NCBI GenBank assembly: GCA_027494015.1
Contig: JAOSJP010000041.1
Location: 1 to 15,334 of the forward strand
DNA from: Anaerolineae bacterium
GTDB lineage: Bacteria > Chloroflexota > Anaerolineae > Aggregatilineales > Aggregatilineaceae
Direction of reading: 5' to 3'
DNA: 15,334 bases
Shown in pieces: positions 9,572 to 15,334 of this stretch. Position 1 is the stretch's first letter, and every line of letters starts with the position of its first letter. A program made the translations under genes and the position numbers. The notes beneath the pieces were generated by a model that made no database searches, was not told the origin of the DNA, and saw only the letters and a program-made list of their open reading frames with translations.

Positions 9572-10183
9572 TCAGTCACGCTCAGGCACATGGACGCCGG
9601 GCGGCACGCGCTCCGACCGGGTGCTCGCTGGCAGAGCTTCTTCTGGTGCGGCGGAGGCATAGACGAGATCCTCCGGCCCGGTCGTCGTCCGGCGGAGCGC
9701 CTGTCGCGTATCAACCTTGACCCGATCGCCGTCTATCAGCACGGGGAAACGATCCAGCGGGCGCGGCGCGGGGGCAGTGATCACCGCGCCATCGCGCTCG
9801 AACTCCGAGCCGTGACACGGGCAGCTAAAGCGGTTGCGCGCTTCATCCCAGCCCACCACGCAGGCCAGGTGGGGGCACTTGCTGTGCAGGGCCAGGAAGC
9901 CGCCGTCCTCAAAGCGCAGCAGGAACAGACGCGCCTGGTCAAAGGGAGTGATGGTTCCCGGAGGGAAATCGGTCAGCAGCCCCAGGATGATCACCGCGCC
10001 GAAATCCCCCTCCACCGGGCGTGAGGCCAGAAAGCGCAGCCCCAGACAGGCAGCCTGTCCTGCTGCGAAAGCGGTCAGCACGCGCCATGACAGGCCGAAG
10101 AAATCACGCCGGGTCAGGCCGGCCTCTTCCTGGGCCGGCTGCTCGGCAGGGCGCTCGGCCCTTGCCGGATTTATCTGTTCCAC
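9572..10183 (-). CDS. Rieske [2Fe-2S] protein of a cytochrome bc-type complex
   Basis: This is the Rieske iron-sulfur subunit, carrying electrons from the quinol site to cytochrome c. A GTG start at 10183 gives 203 residues and overlaps the cytochrome b stop by 13 nt, implying translational coupling. No clear Shine-Dalgarno is present. The N-terminus carries a twin-arginine motif LTRRDFFGL (25-26) and a hydrophobic segment at about 33-52, as in Tat-inserted Rieske proteins. The cluster motifs are KCPHLACVVGW (ligands Cys103 and His105) and SCPCHGSEF (Cys121 and His124). Cys108 and Cys123 are positioned for the usual disulfide. Both boxes are complete. The ~45-residue Pro/Arg/Glu-rich tail after LIDGDRVKVD is longer than in small Rieske proteins and has no recognised motif. 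Confidence 0.94.
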   Translation of the reverse strand: MEQINPARAERPAEQPAQEEAGLTRRDFFGLSWRVLTAFAAGQAACLGLRFLASRPVEGDFGAVIILGLLTDFPPGTITPFDQARLFLLRFEDGGFLALHSKCPHLACVVGWDEARNRFSCPCHGSEFERDGAVITAPAPRPLDRFPVLIDGDRVKVDTRQALRRTTTGPEDLVYASAAPEEALPASTRSERVPPGVHVPERD

Positions 10184-11571
10184 GGTAACACCAACGCCAT
10201 GTTTTCGCCGCGAAAGAAAACGCCGACGATTGTCAGGGTGACGAAGGCCATGAACAGCAGGGTGAACAGCGCCAGATTGCGCTCGCTGCGCGTGGCTCCC
10301 CGCCGGCCCAACCACCAGTAATATACCGCCAATACCCCCAGAATCGCACCTACAGGGATGAAACCGTTGCTGATGGCTGTGGGCAGAGAGGGCAGCAGGG
10401 CGGGCAGATCGAGCCAGTATTCGTCGAGCACCACCCATCCTGATGTCACGATCACGCCCAGCACGAAATTGAGCGCGGCCAGCCGACGCCCGCGCCGCGA
10501 GCGGAACCAGATGCCCACTACGTCCCACTCTGGGCGCGGGTCCGGGTCCAGATAGGGCAGCAGAAGCAGGCCCAGCGCGGCGAGGCCGGGGATCGCTACG
10601 GTGACGAAAGCCGGGTGGAAGTGCAGCAGCAGCTCCTGGAACCCCATGAAATACCACGCAGCTTTGGCCGGGTTGGGCGGGTGAGTGGGGTTGGCTGCGT
10701 TCTCCAGCGGCGCATCCACCCAGGTGGACCAGGCGATGAGCAGCACCAGAGCCAGCAGCCCGACCCCGATCTCCAGGTTCACCAGGTGGGGGATGGTCGT
10801 GACCCGTTCGAGCTTCCTGCGGCGGGGCGGCGGCTCGTCCAGGGCGCGCGGCAGGCTGAACGAGTCCTTGCGCACCCGCCAGAGATGGTAGGACGTGATG
10901 ATCAGCATGAGCGGGGGGAGCACGACGATGTGGAAGGCGAAGAACGTGCGCAGCGTGAACTCGCCGACCTCCGGCCCGCCGATGAAGAACTCGCGTATGT
11001 CTTCGCCGACGAGGGGAATATAGCTCAACATGCTGGTGCTGATCGTCGTCGCCCAATAGGCAAGCTGATCCCAGGGCATGAGATAGCCTGTGAAGTTGGA
11101 CAGGGCGACCAGCAGCAGCAAGGCCAGGCCCAGCAGCCAGTTGAACTCGCGGGGAGGGTGGAAGGCGGCGGTGTAGAACACGCGCAGCATGTGCAGCACT
11201 GACACAATCAGCAGCAGGTTGCCGCTCCAATGGTGCATGTTGCGCACCAGCGAGCCGATCCACACCTGGCTGCGCAGCTCCAGAACGCTGGCGTAAGCCT
11301 GATCAACCGTCGGCGTGTAGACGAAGACGAGCAGCATCCCCGTGAAGCCCAGCACCACGAACAGCAGGACGGCCAGCAGGCCCAGTCCATAGCTGTAGGT
11401 GAACTGTAGAGCGCGTTTGGGAACGGTGGGCGCGTGAAGGTGCAGGATCAGATCGTTGAGGATCAGCCGTTTGCGCCCGCGATCGTCCTGCGGCCACGGC
11501 TCACGCCAGATCGAGCGCCGCACGCGGCTGATCAGGCCCGGCGTTGAGCCATGTGGTTTTTCCTGTTCCAC
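10171..11571 (-). CDS. Fused cytochrome b6 / subunit IV, menaquinol-type cytochrome b
   Basis: This is the quinol-oxidising membrane core of a bc-type complex, 466 residues from a GTG at 11571; AAAGGA about 14 nt upstream is a weak ribosome site. The b6-like half carries haem ligands His113 or His114 with His127 (MHHWSGNLL, VLHMLRVF) and His214 with His229 (FAFHIVVLPP, TSYHLWRVRKD). The second pair is 15 residues apart, as in b6, rather than the 14 of bc1 cytochrome b. The subunit-IV-like half starts near residue 265. Its quinol-site motif reads KAAWYFMGFQELL (303-315) instead of PEWY, like the AKAPWYF form of menaquinol-using Gram-positive and Chloroflexota complexes. Eight to nine hydrophobic helices are visible. 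It lies 42 nt behind the lipoprotein gene and overlaps the Rieske gene. Confidence 0.93.
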   Translation of the reverse strand: MEQEKPHGSTPGLISRVRRSIWREPWPQDDRGRKRLILNDLILHLHAPTVPKRALQFTYSYGLGLLAVLLFVVLGFTGMLLVFVYTPTVDQAYASVLELRSQVWIGSLVRNMHHWSGNLLLIVSVLHMLRVFYTAAFHPPREFNWLLGLALLLLVALSNFTGYLMPWDQLAYWATTISTSMLSYIPLVGEDIREFFIGGPEVGEFTLRTFFAFHIVVLPPLMLIITSYHLWRVRKDSFSLPRALDEPPPRRRKLERVTTIPHLVNLEIGVGLLALVLLIAWSTWVDAPLENAANPTHPPNPAKAAWYFMGFQELLLHFHPAFVTVAIPGLAALGLLLLPYLDPDPRPEWDVVGIWFRSRRGRRLAALNFVLGVIVTSGWVVLDEYWLDLPALLPSLPTAISNGFIPVGAILGVLAVYYWWLGRRGATRSERNLALFTLLFMAFVTLTIVGVFFRGENMALVLPWNR

Positions 11572-11613
11572 AGAAATGCCAGCTATCCTTTCAGGCCACG
11601 CGATCGGCGCGCC

Positions 11614-12387
11614 CTACCTCTCAGCGTCGCGCGCGCAGCGAAAACCGATGAACCAGCTTCTGGTGTCTGGGCCGGCCCGAAACCGCGCGGCTGCGCTGGT
11701 GCCGTAGTCAATGTAGCTGCCCAGCCCACCCCGGTAGACGCGCAGGCGGGTTGGGTCGTTGGGGTCTTCGCGACCGTCCTGCGCGTTGTAGGGATAGGGA
11801 GCGTACAGGCTGCTGACCCATTCCCAGACGTTGCCGCTCAGGTCGTAGGCTCCCACCCAGGAGACGCCTCCAGGGCGGCTGCCGACGGGCGCGGTCTCGT
11901 TGTTGAAGTTGCCGTCATACACCAGGTTGTCTTCGATGAAGCGGTCGCCCCAGGGATAGTACAGGCTGTCGGGGCCGCGCGCCGCATATTCCCATTCGGC
12001 CTCAGTGGGCAGCCTGGCCCCGCGCTGGGCGCAGTAATCGCGGGCCTCAAACCACGTCAGATTCTCGCGCGGGCGGTCATCCCCGGCAAAAGCGCCCTGC
12101 GACCCGTACTGCGCGTTGGTCACTTCATAGCGATCGATCCAGAACGGCTGATCGAAGCAGCTCTCGTGCACAGGCTGCTCGTCGCGGCGGCCATGCCGGT
12201 TGCCCATCAGAAAGCAGCCCGGCGGGACTTTGACCATTTCCACGCCGCCAAACTCCTGCACGGTGACCGGCGAGTTTTCATTGTGCCTGATGTAATCGGG
12301 CTTCGTCGAGGTCAGCCCCAGCGGGCCGCACCCACTCAGAAGCAGCAGGCCAGCCGCCGCCGCGAGGAGTCTGCGTGACAGGTTCAT
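11614..12387 (-). CDS. Formylglycine-generating-enzyme-like (SUMF1-fold) lipoprotein
   Basis: The protein has 257 residues from ATG 12387 and no strong Shine-Dalgarno. A lipoprotein signal is clear: MNLSRRLL, hydrophobic stretch, lipobox LSGC with Cys20. The rest is an FGE-sulfatase (SUMF1) domain: VKVPPGCFLMGN, FWIDRYEVTNAQYG, RLPTEAEWEYAARG, YPWGDRF, YDLSGNVWEWVSS, RVYRGGLGSY and FIGFRCARD. True formylglycine-generating enzymes have a Cys pair in the segment after RGG. Here it reads GLGSYIDYGTSAAARFRA with no Cys, so sulfatase maturation is unlikely and a binding or structural role is likelier. The region between DRYEVTNAQY and GAFAGDDRP is shorter than usual. It heads the cytochrome b-Rieske-cytochrome c operon, suggesting an outward-facing accessory subunit or assembly factor (inference). 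Confidence 0.88.
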   Translation of the reverse strand: MNLSRRLLAAAAGLLLLSGCGPLGLTSTKPDYIRHNENSPVTVQEFGGVEMVKVPPGCFLMGNRHGRRDEQPVHESCFDQPFWIDRYEVTNAQYGSQGAFAGDDRPRENLTWFEARDYCAQRGARLPTEAEWEYAARGPDSLYYPWGDRFIEDNLVYDGNFNNETAPVGSRPGGVSWVGAYDLSGNVWEWVSSLYAPYPYNAQDGREDPNDPTRLRVYRGGLGSYIDYGTSAAARFRAGPDTRSWFIGFRCARDAER

Positions 12388-12535
12388 TCAGATGCCATCT
12401 GTGGCGTGTGCGTATCCAGCGCGCGACCGGCCCCTACCTGCCGGCCAGTCGCTCGTCTGGGCCTTCGATCTCACCCGGTTCAGGCCGCTGCCGGGCGGCT
12501 TCCTCCGTCCGCGCCCTCTCCGAGTCAAGCGGACT

Positions 12536-12564
12536 ACTATACCATAGGTGCGCCCGGCTTTCGA
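12536..12564 (-). promoter_or_regulatory. Sigma70-like promoter for the respiratory operon
   Basis: On the minus strand TCGAAA (12559-12564, 4 of 6 for -35), 17-nt spacer and TATAGT (12536-12541, 5 of 6 for -10). A start near 12529 would give a leader of about 140 nt before the lipoprotein ATG at 12387. I see no gene in the leader. Confidence 0.5.
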
Positions 12565-12625
12565 AATAGACTTGCGAAGGGGTGCGTGCAAAAGTTGACG
12601 GCGACTCGCTGGACGCGGGGATATT

Positions 12626-12720
12626 GACCTCACCCCCAGCCTCGCCCCGCTCGGCTTGCCCCCTCTCCGTTGACGTAGAGGGGGCGGCGAGGCGCGCCAG
12701 CGCCGCGCGGGGGTGAGGTC
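12626..12720. repeat. CTCACCCC intergenic palindromic repeat, copy 1
   Basis: GACCTCACCCCC (12626-12637) and GGGGGTGAGGTC (12709-12720) form perfect 12-bp terminal inverted repeats. Inside, CCCCCTC (12659-12665) pairs with GAGGGGG (12678-12684), and GCCTCGCC faces GGCGAGGC. The same layout recurs at 14337-14415. It is non-coding and can fold into a long hairpin on either strand. It resembles dispersed REP/MITE-like units common in large bacterial genomes. Confidence 0.75.
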
Positions 12721-12732
12721 AGCCAGGGCGCA

Positions 12733-13002
12733 GCACAGTGTCACGCGACGTAGGGTTATGCTACGGAATCCGGTCATAGGGTTTTACCACCTGTCGGCAA
12801 CGGCAGCCGGAACTGCCCATCAACCCCGTCTCGGAGCGTGACCCTGCGGGCGCTCATGCTCGCGTTAGACTCAGTAGGCAGCGCCGCAGACGGCTGACGC
12901 TGGCTTGTGAGGCACCCGCTGGACGGTTCCTGTCCCGTGTTGGGTTGGTATAACCCTGCGGCGTGTCTTGGTGGTGTAACCCTACAGCGGGTGACACAGA
13001 GC
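12733..13002. repeat. Imperfect ~270-bp inverted-repeat unit in the intergenic region
   Basis: The 26-mer at 12733-12758 (containing GTGTCACGCGACGTAGGGTTA) matches the reverse complement of 12977-13002 at 21 of 26 positions. A nested pair is also seen: TAGGGTTTTACCACC (12776-12790) against GGTGGTGTAACCCTA (12970-12984), 13 of 15. The interior holds no recognisable protein. It may be a degenerate non-autonomous mobile element; no target duplication was identified. Together with copy 1 of the CTCACCCC repeat this fills most of the 12388-13185 gene-free stretch. Confidence 0.4.
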
Positions 13003-13098
13003 AGCGTCCCTACCTGGCAAGTTTTGCTCGCGCCCCGGCGCACCGCCTGACAGCGTGCGCAGCCGATTCATCGTAGAATTGTCTGTGAGAAAGCCAGT

Positions 13099-13113
13099 CT
13101 TGCATGATGCAAG
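13099..13113. promoter_or_regulatory. Short palindrome upstream of the nuclease-family gene
   Basis: CTTGCATGATGCAAG is a perfect 7-bp inverted repeat around a central G, 72 bp before the ATG at 13186, and fits the size of a dimeric-repressor operator. A possible -10 TAGAAT (13074-13079) lies just upstream, but the nearest -35-like CTGACA (13047-13052) is 21 bp away, so no promoter is claimed. Confidence 0.25.
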
Positions 13114-13185
13114 CGCTCCGGACTCGCGCATCTGGAAGGGGTCTGGAGGATCCGACGATAGAGAGCAGACCGAAGGGAGAGTCGA

Positions 13186-14262
13186 ATGCCATCCTACAGA
13201 GACCTCCAGCCGGACACAGCCGAAGGACGACGAATTCTGGAGCGACTGCTGGCCCTGCGGCGGCAGCTTGATCGAGACATTCCCCGGCGCACGTTTGAAG
13301 ATACGCTGTTGCTGGCGACCTGGAATATCCGGGAGTTCGACTCGCCCGCCTATGGCCCGCGCGCCGAGGAAGCGTACTACTACATCGCGGAGATTGTCGC
13401 CCGCTTCGACCTGGTGGCCATTCAGGAGGTGCGGCGCGATCTGAAGGCGCTGTACCGGCTGTGCGAATTGCTTGGCTCGAACTGGAACTATGTCGTCACC
13501 GACGTGACTGAGGGCAGCCGGGGCAACGATGAGCGCATGGCCTTCCTCTACGATCGGCGCAAAGTGCAGTTCGGCGGCCTGGCCAGCCAGCTCGTGCTGC
13601 CCCCGATTGAGCTGAAGGGCGCAGACGGTAAAACGGTCTATCAGCCCGCGTCGCAACTGGCCCGGACGCCTTTCCTCGGCGGGTTCGTCTCCGGATGGAC
13701 TCGGTTCATCCTGACGACCGTCCACATCATCTATGGCGAGGATACCAGCAACGACCCCAATCGCCTTGAGGAAATCCGGCAAATCGCCCGATTCCTGCGA
13801 GGCCGCACTCTCGATGAGCAGAACTGGGCGCGCAACCTGATCTTGCTGGGCGACTTCAACATCTACTCGCCCCAGGACGAGACCATGCGCGCCCTGCTGG
13901 ATGCGGAATTTGTCGTGCCGCAGGAGCTTCAGCAGTTGCCCTCCAATGCGCCGCGCACCAAGCACTACGACCAGATCGCGTTCCGGGTTCGCCCCGGCAG
14001 CCTGGATATGACGGGCAAGGCGGGCGTCTTCAACTACTATGAGACGGTCTTTCGCCGCGAAGACGAGGCAATCTACGCGCCATACATGGGCCAGGCTTAT
14101 GAAGTGACATCGAAGGGAACGCCGCGCAAAGACAAGACAAGCTACTACATGATCTACTGGCGTACCTACCAGATGTCCGATCATCTGCCGATGTGGGTAG
14201 AGCTGAAGATTGACTATTCAGACCAGTTCTTGCAGGACAAGCTGAGCGGGCTTCAGCCCTAG
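13186..14262 (+). CDS. Endonuclease/exonuclease/phosphatase-family protein
   Basis: This is a 358-residue DNase I-like metal-dependent hydrolase (EEP superfamily). ATG 13186 follows AGGGAG (13174-13179) by 6 nt. All hallmark motifs are present: LATWNIREF (Asn), DLVAIQEVRRD (metal-binding Glu), TTVHIIYGE (His), LLGDFNIYSP (Asp and Asn), HYDQIAF and MSDHLPMWVEL (terminal Asp-His). There is no signal peptide or membrane segment, so it should be cytoplasmic, suggesting a nucleic-acid or phosphoester substrate. The family spans nucleases, phosphodiesterases and phosphatases and the sequence does not separate these. The gene stands alone between repeats. Its stop codon lies within the left edge of the 14259-14469 element. 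Confidence 0.9.
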   Translation: MPSYRDLQPDTAEGRRILERLLALRRQLDRDIPRRTFEDTLLLATWNIREFDSPAYGPRAEEAYYYIAEIVARFDLVAIQEVRRDLKALYRLCELLGSNWNYVVTDVTEGSRGNDERMAFLYDRRKVQFGGLASQLVLPPIELKGADGKTVYQPASQLARTPFLGGFVSGWTRFILTTVHIIYGEDTSNDPNRLEEIRQIARFLRGRTLDEQNWARNLILLGDFNIYSPQDETMRALLDAEFVVPQELQQLPSNAPRTKHYDQIAFRVRPGSLDMTGKAGVFNYYETVFRREDEAIYAPYMGQAYEVTSKGTPRKDKTSYYMIYWRTYQMSDHLPMWVELKIDYSDQFLQDKLSGLQP

Positions 14263-14469
14263 AGCGTGTTATGCACGCTCAACCCCTATCCCCCGCCCCC
14301 TTTCCCCGCCAGCGGCCTGGGGTGGCTCCTGGTTTTACCTCACCCCGCCTCGCCTCCCCCTCTCCATGCATGGAGAGGGGGAAAGGCTGAGCGTAGCGAG
14401 GCCAGGGGGTGAGGTCAACAGAGCGCTTCTCTCCCTGGCCGAGGGTGCCAGGTGCATAACAGGCTCTAG
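14259..14469. mobile_element. MITE-like non-autonomous element, 211 bp
   Basis: CTAGAGCGTGTTATGCAC (14259-14276) and the reverse complement of 14452-14469, CTAGAGCCTGTTATGCAC, match at 17 of 18 positions. If TA or CTAG is the target duplication, the termini begin GAGC or AGC; TA or YTAR duplications with GAGC-type ends are reminiscent of IS5-superfamily derivatives (inference). No transposase lies inside. The left end also forms a hairpin, GAGCGTG (14262-14268) with CACGCTC (14274-14280). A CTCACCCC palindrome occupies the centre. The duplicated CTAG supplies the TAG stop of the upstream gene. Confidence 0.65.
14337..14415. repeat. CTCACCCC intergenic palindromic repeat, copy 2
   Basis: ACCTCACCCC (14337-14346) and GGGGTGAGGT (14406-14415) are perfect inverted ends. 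The middle (14356-14381) is an uninterrupted 26-bp palindrome centred on ATGCAT, with arms CCCCCTCTCC and GGAGAGGGGG. It shares arms and order with 12626-12720 but differs between arms, so it is the same repeat family. It lies inside the MITE-like element. Confidence 0.75.
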
Positions 14470-14520
14470 AGGCAACTTCTCAAATCGCCGGGAGCGCGGC
14501 CTGCGCACAACCTGGCAGCA

Positions 14521-15333
14521 TCAGGCGAAGGTAAACTCCGTGCCCACCGGGCAAGGCTGCGCGCGGTCGCCAAAGGCGGATGCCAGCACCACCAATGCGC
14601 GGTAGCCGCTGCAATGGTTGGGATAGACCGCAGGCGTGCCATAGCTCGCTGCGAGCGTCTCCACGGCCTGCTGCAACATGGGGCCTGTTGCGCTGACCAG
14701 ATGGGTGCCGCCCGCGATGGTGGTAATGTCCCCCTCAAATCGGGCGCGCACCTGGGCCAGAATGTTGAGCAGCCCGGCGTGCCCGCAGCCGAGCAGCACG
14801 ACCAGCCCCGCACCGGTCTGCAGCACCAGCGAGAGGTCGTCGCGGTAGGGATCGGGATGCCAGCCTTCGCCTGCGCGGATCAGGTGACTTGGGGTGCGGC
14901 CCTCAAACGAGGCGCGCTCGATGATCTCGCCAGTCGTCCAGACGCCGGGCAGGATTTCCACCGGGTCCGTGCCCAGGCGCAGCTCGACGTGCGATTCCAG
15001 GTCGGCGCGCGTGAAGCGCAGCCCGATAGACCTGTATTCATCCCCATGTTTTGCGAACCGCTCGCGGAACAGGTCGGCGTGGGCGTACAGCGGGATGCCG
15101 GGCCGGGTGTGTTCGAGCACTTTGGGCAGTCCTCCGGTGTGGTCATAATGCGCGTGGCTGATCGCCAGCGCGTCAATCTGCGCGAGATCAAGCCCGAGCA
15201 GGGTCGCGTTGTGCAGCAGCACATCTCCGCTTTGGCCCGTGTCGAACAAGATCTGCCCGTGCTCCGTCTGAATGTGCCACGCAATACCGTGTTCGCCCCA
15301 CAAGGCGGTAGAGGGTTTCGCCGAGTTTTCAAC
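14521..15333 (-). CDS. Metallo-beta-lactamase-fold hydrolase (COG1237-like), 5' end outside the window
   Basis: This is an MBL-fold metalloprotein of the group annotated as dihydropteridine / ribofuranosyl-aminobenzene phosphate synthase-like. The frame is open to the right edge, starting VENSAKPSTALWGEHGIAWH. The family usually begins with a few more residues before VENxxxxxxLxGEHG, so only a short N-terminus is missing. Metal motif SHAHYDHTGGLP (HxHxDH, residues 60-65 of the visible part). Later blocks are VVLLGCGHAGLLNIL, IAGGTHLV and YPNHCSGYRAL, matching the GCSHxG, GGxHL and HCTG blocks of this group. It ends ...GTEFTFA with TGA at 14521-14523. An internal ATG at 15303 is too far in to be the start. 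The biological substrate is unknown for most members. There is no operon link visible within the window. Confidence 0.88.
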   Translation of the reverse strand, partial: VENSAKPSTALWGEHGIAWHIQTEHGQILFDTGQSGDVLLHNATLLGLDLAQIDALAISHAHYDHTGGLPKVLEHTRPGIPLYAHADLFRERFAKHGDEYRSIGLRFTRADLESHVELRLGTDPVEILPGVWTTGEIIERASFEGRTPSHLIRAGEGWHPDPYRDDLSLVLQTGAGLVVLLGCGHAGLLNILAQVRARFEGDITTIAGGTHLVSATGPMLQQAVETLAASYGTPAVYPNHCSGYRALVVLASAFGDRAQPCPVGTEFTFA

Positions 15334-15334
15334 A

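Noticed and set aside
11614..12387. Calling the SUMF1-domain lipoprotein a true formylglycine-generating enzyme
   Set aside because: The segment that should hold the catalytic Cys pair contains no Cys, and no sulfatase is present.
12774..13043. Minus-strand 89-codon frame in the intergenic region
   Set aside because: It crosses the right-hand inverted repeat, has no ribosome site and no recognised motif. A decayed transposase fragment could not be supported.
13047..13079. Promoter CTGACA ... TAGAAT before the nuclease-family gene
   Set aside because: The spacer is 21 bp, too long for a sigma70 promoter, and no better -35 is seen.
14262..14280. Rho-independent terminator after the nuclease-family gene
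   Set aside because: The 7-bp stem is followed by AACCCC rather than a T tract, and it is explained by the element's terminal sequence.
12626..14415. CRISPR-like reading of the repeated CTCACCCC motifs
   Set aside because: There are only two copies 1.7 kb apart, each internally palindromic, with no regular spacers and no cas genes.

Overview
This 15.3-kb, GC-rich bacterial window looks like a chromosomal segment from a Chloroflexota-type heterotroph (Anaerolineae-like). That placement is inference. It rests on the sugar-ABC/DeoR/UroD-family gene mix, a menaquinol-type cytochrome b (KAAWYF in place of PEWY), an aldose-dehydrogenase gene, and 'CTCACCCC...GGGGTGAG' intergenic palindromes. There are no rRNA, tRNA or taxonomic marker genes to settle it. 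No CRISPR array is visible.

Left part (1-6380), a sugar-uptake locus damaged by insertion and frameshifts. A partial IS110-family element (about 1-870, minus strand) has landed in a UroD-family gene, leaving only its first ~115 codons. A divergent promoter region follows. It has opposing sigma70-like promoters and a four-unit direct repeat phased at exactly 10 bp. On the plus strand lies a multi-domain DeoR-type regulator (DeoR winged helix, periplasmic-binding-protein-like segments, DeoR C-terminal sugar-phosphate sensor), broken by about ten frame changes. Then come an intact sugar-binding protein, an intercistronic hairpin, and two MalF/MalG-like permeases. The first permease has two single-base losses in C runs. 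The second stops abruptly after the EAA loop. No ATPase gene is present.

Central part (6361-12564), a minus-strand respiratory operon read right to left: a formylglycine-enzyme-like lipoprotein, a fused cytochrome b6/subunit IV, a Rieske protein overlapping it, a membrane-anchored di-heme cytochrome c fused to a PQQ-type aldose dehydrogenase, and a membrane-anchored SGNH hydrolase-like protein. Tight spacing (13-nt overlap, then gaps of 17, 42 and 63 nt) and one convincing promoter at 12536-12564 suggest a single transcript. The proposed model is a bc-type complex whose c-type subunit carries its own sugar dehydrogenase, so that both menaquinol and periplasmic aldose oxidation feed the same haems.

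Right part (12388-15334). A repeat-rich intergenic region holds a CTCACCCC palindrome and an imperfect ~270-bp inverted-repeat unit. An intact endonuclease/exonuclease/phosphatase-family gene follows. A 211-bp MITE-like element sits exactly on its stop codon. A metallo-beta-lactamase-fold gene runs off the right edge.

Frame disruptions cluster at the left (most in 1-3000, then 4753, 5516 and 7550), several of them in homopolymers, while the protein sequence between breaks stays well preserved. This favours poor sequence quality near a contig end over true gene decay, but the window alone cannot decide.
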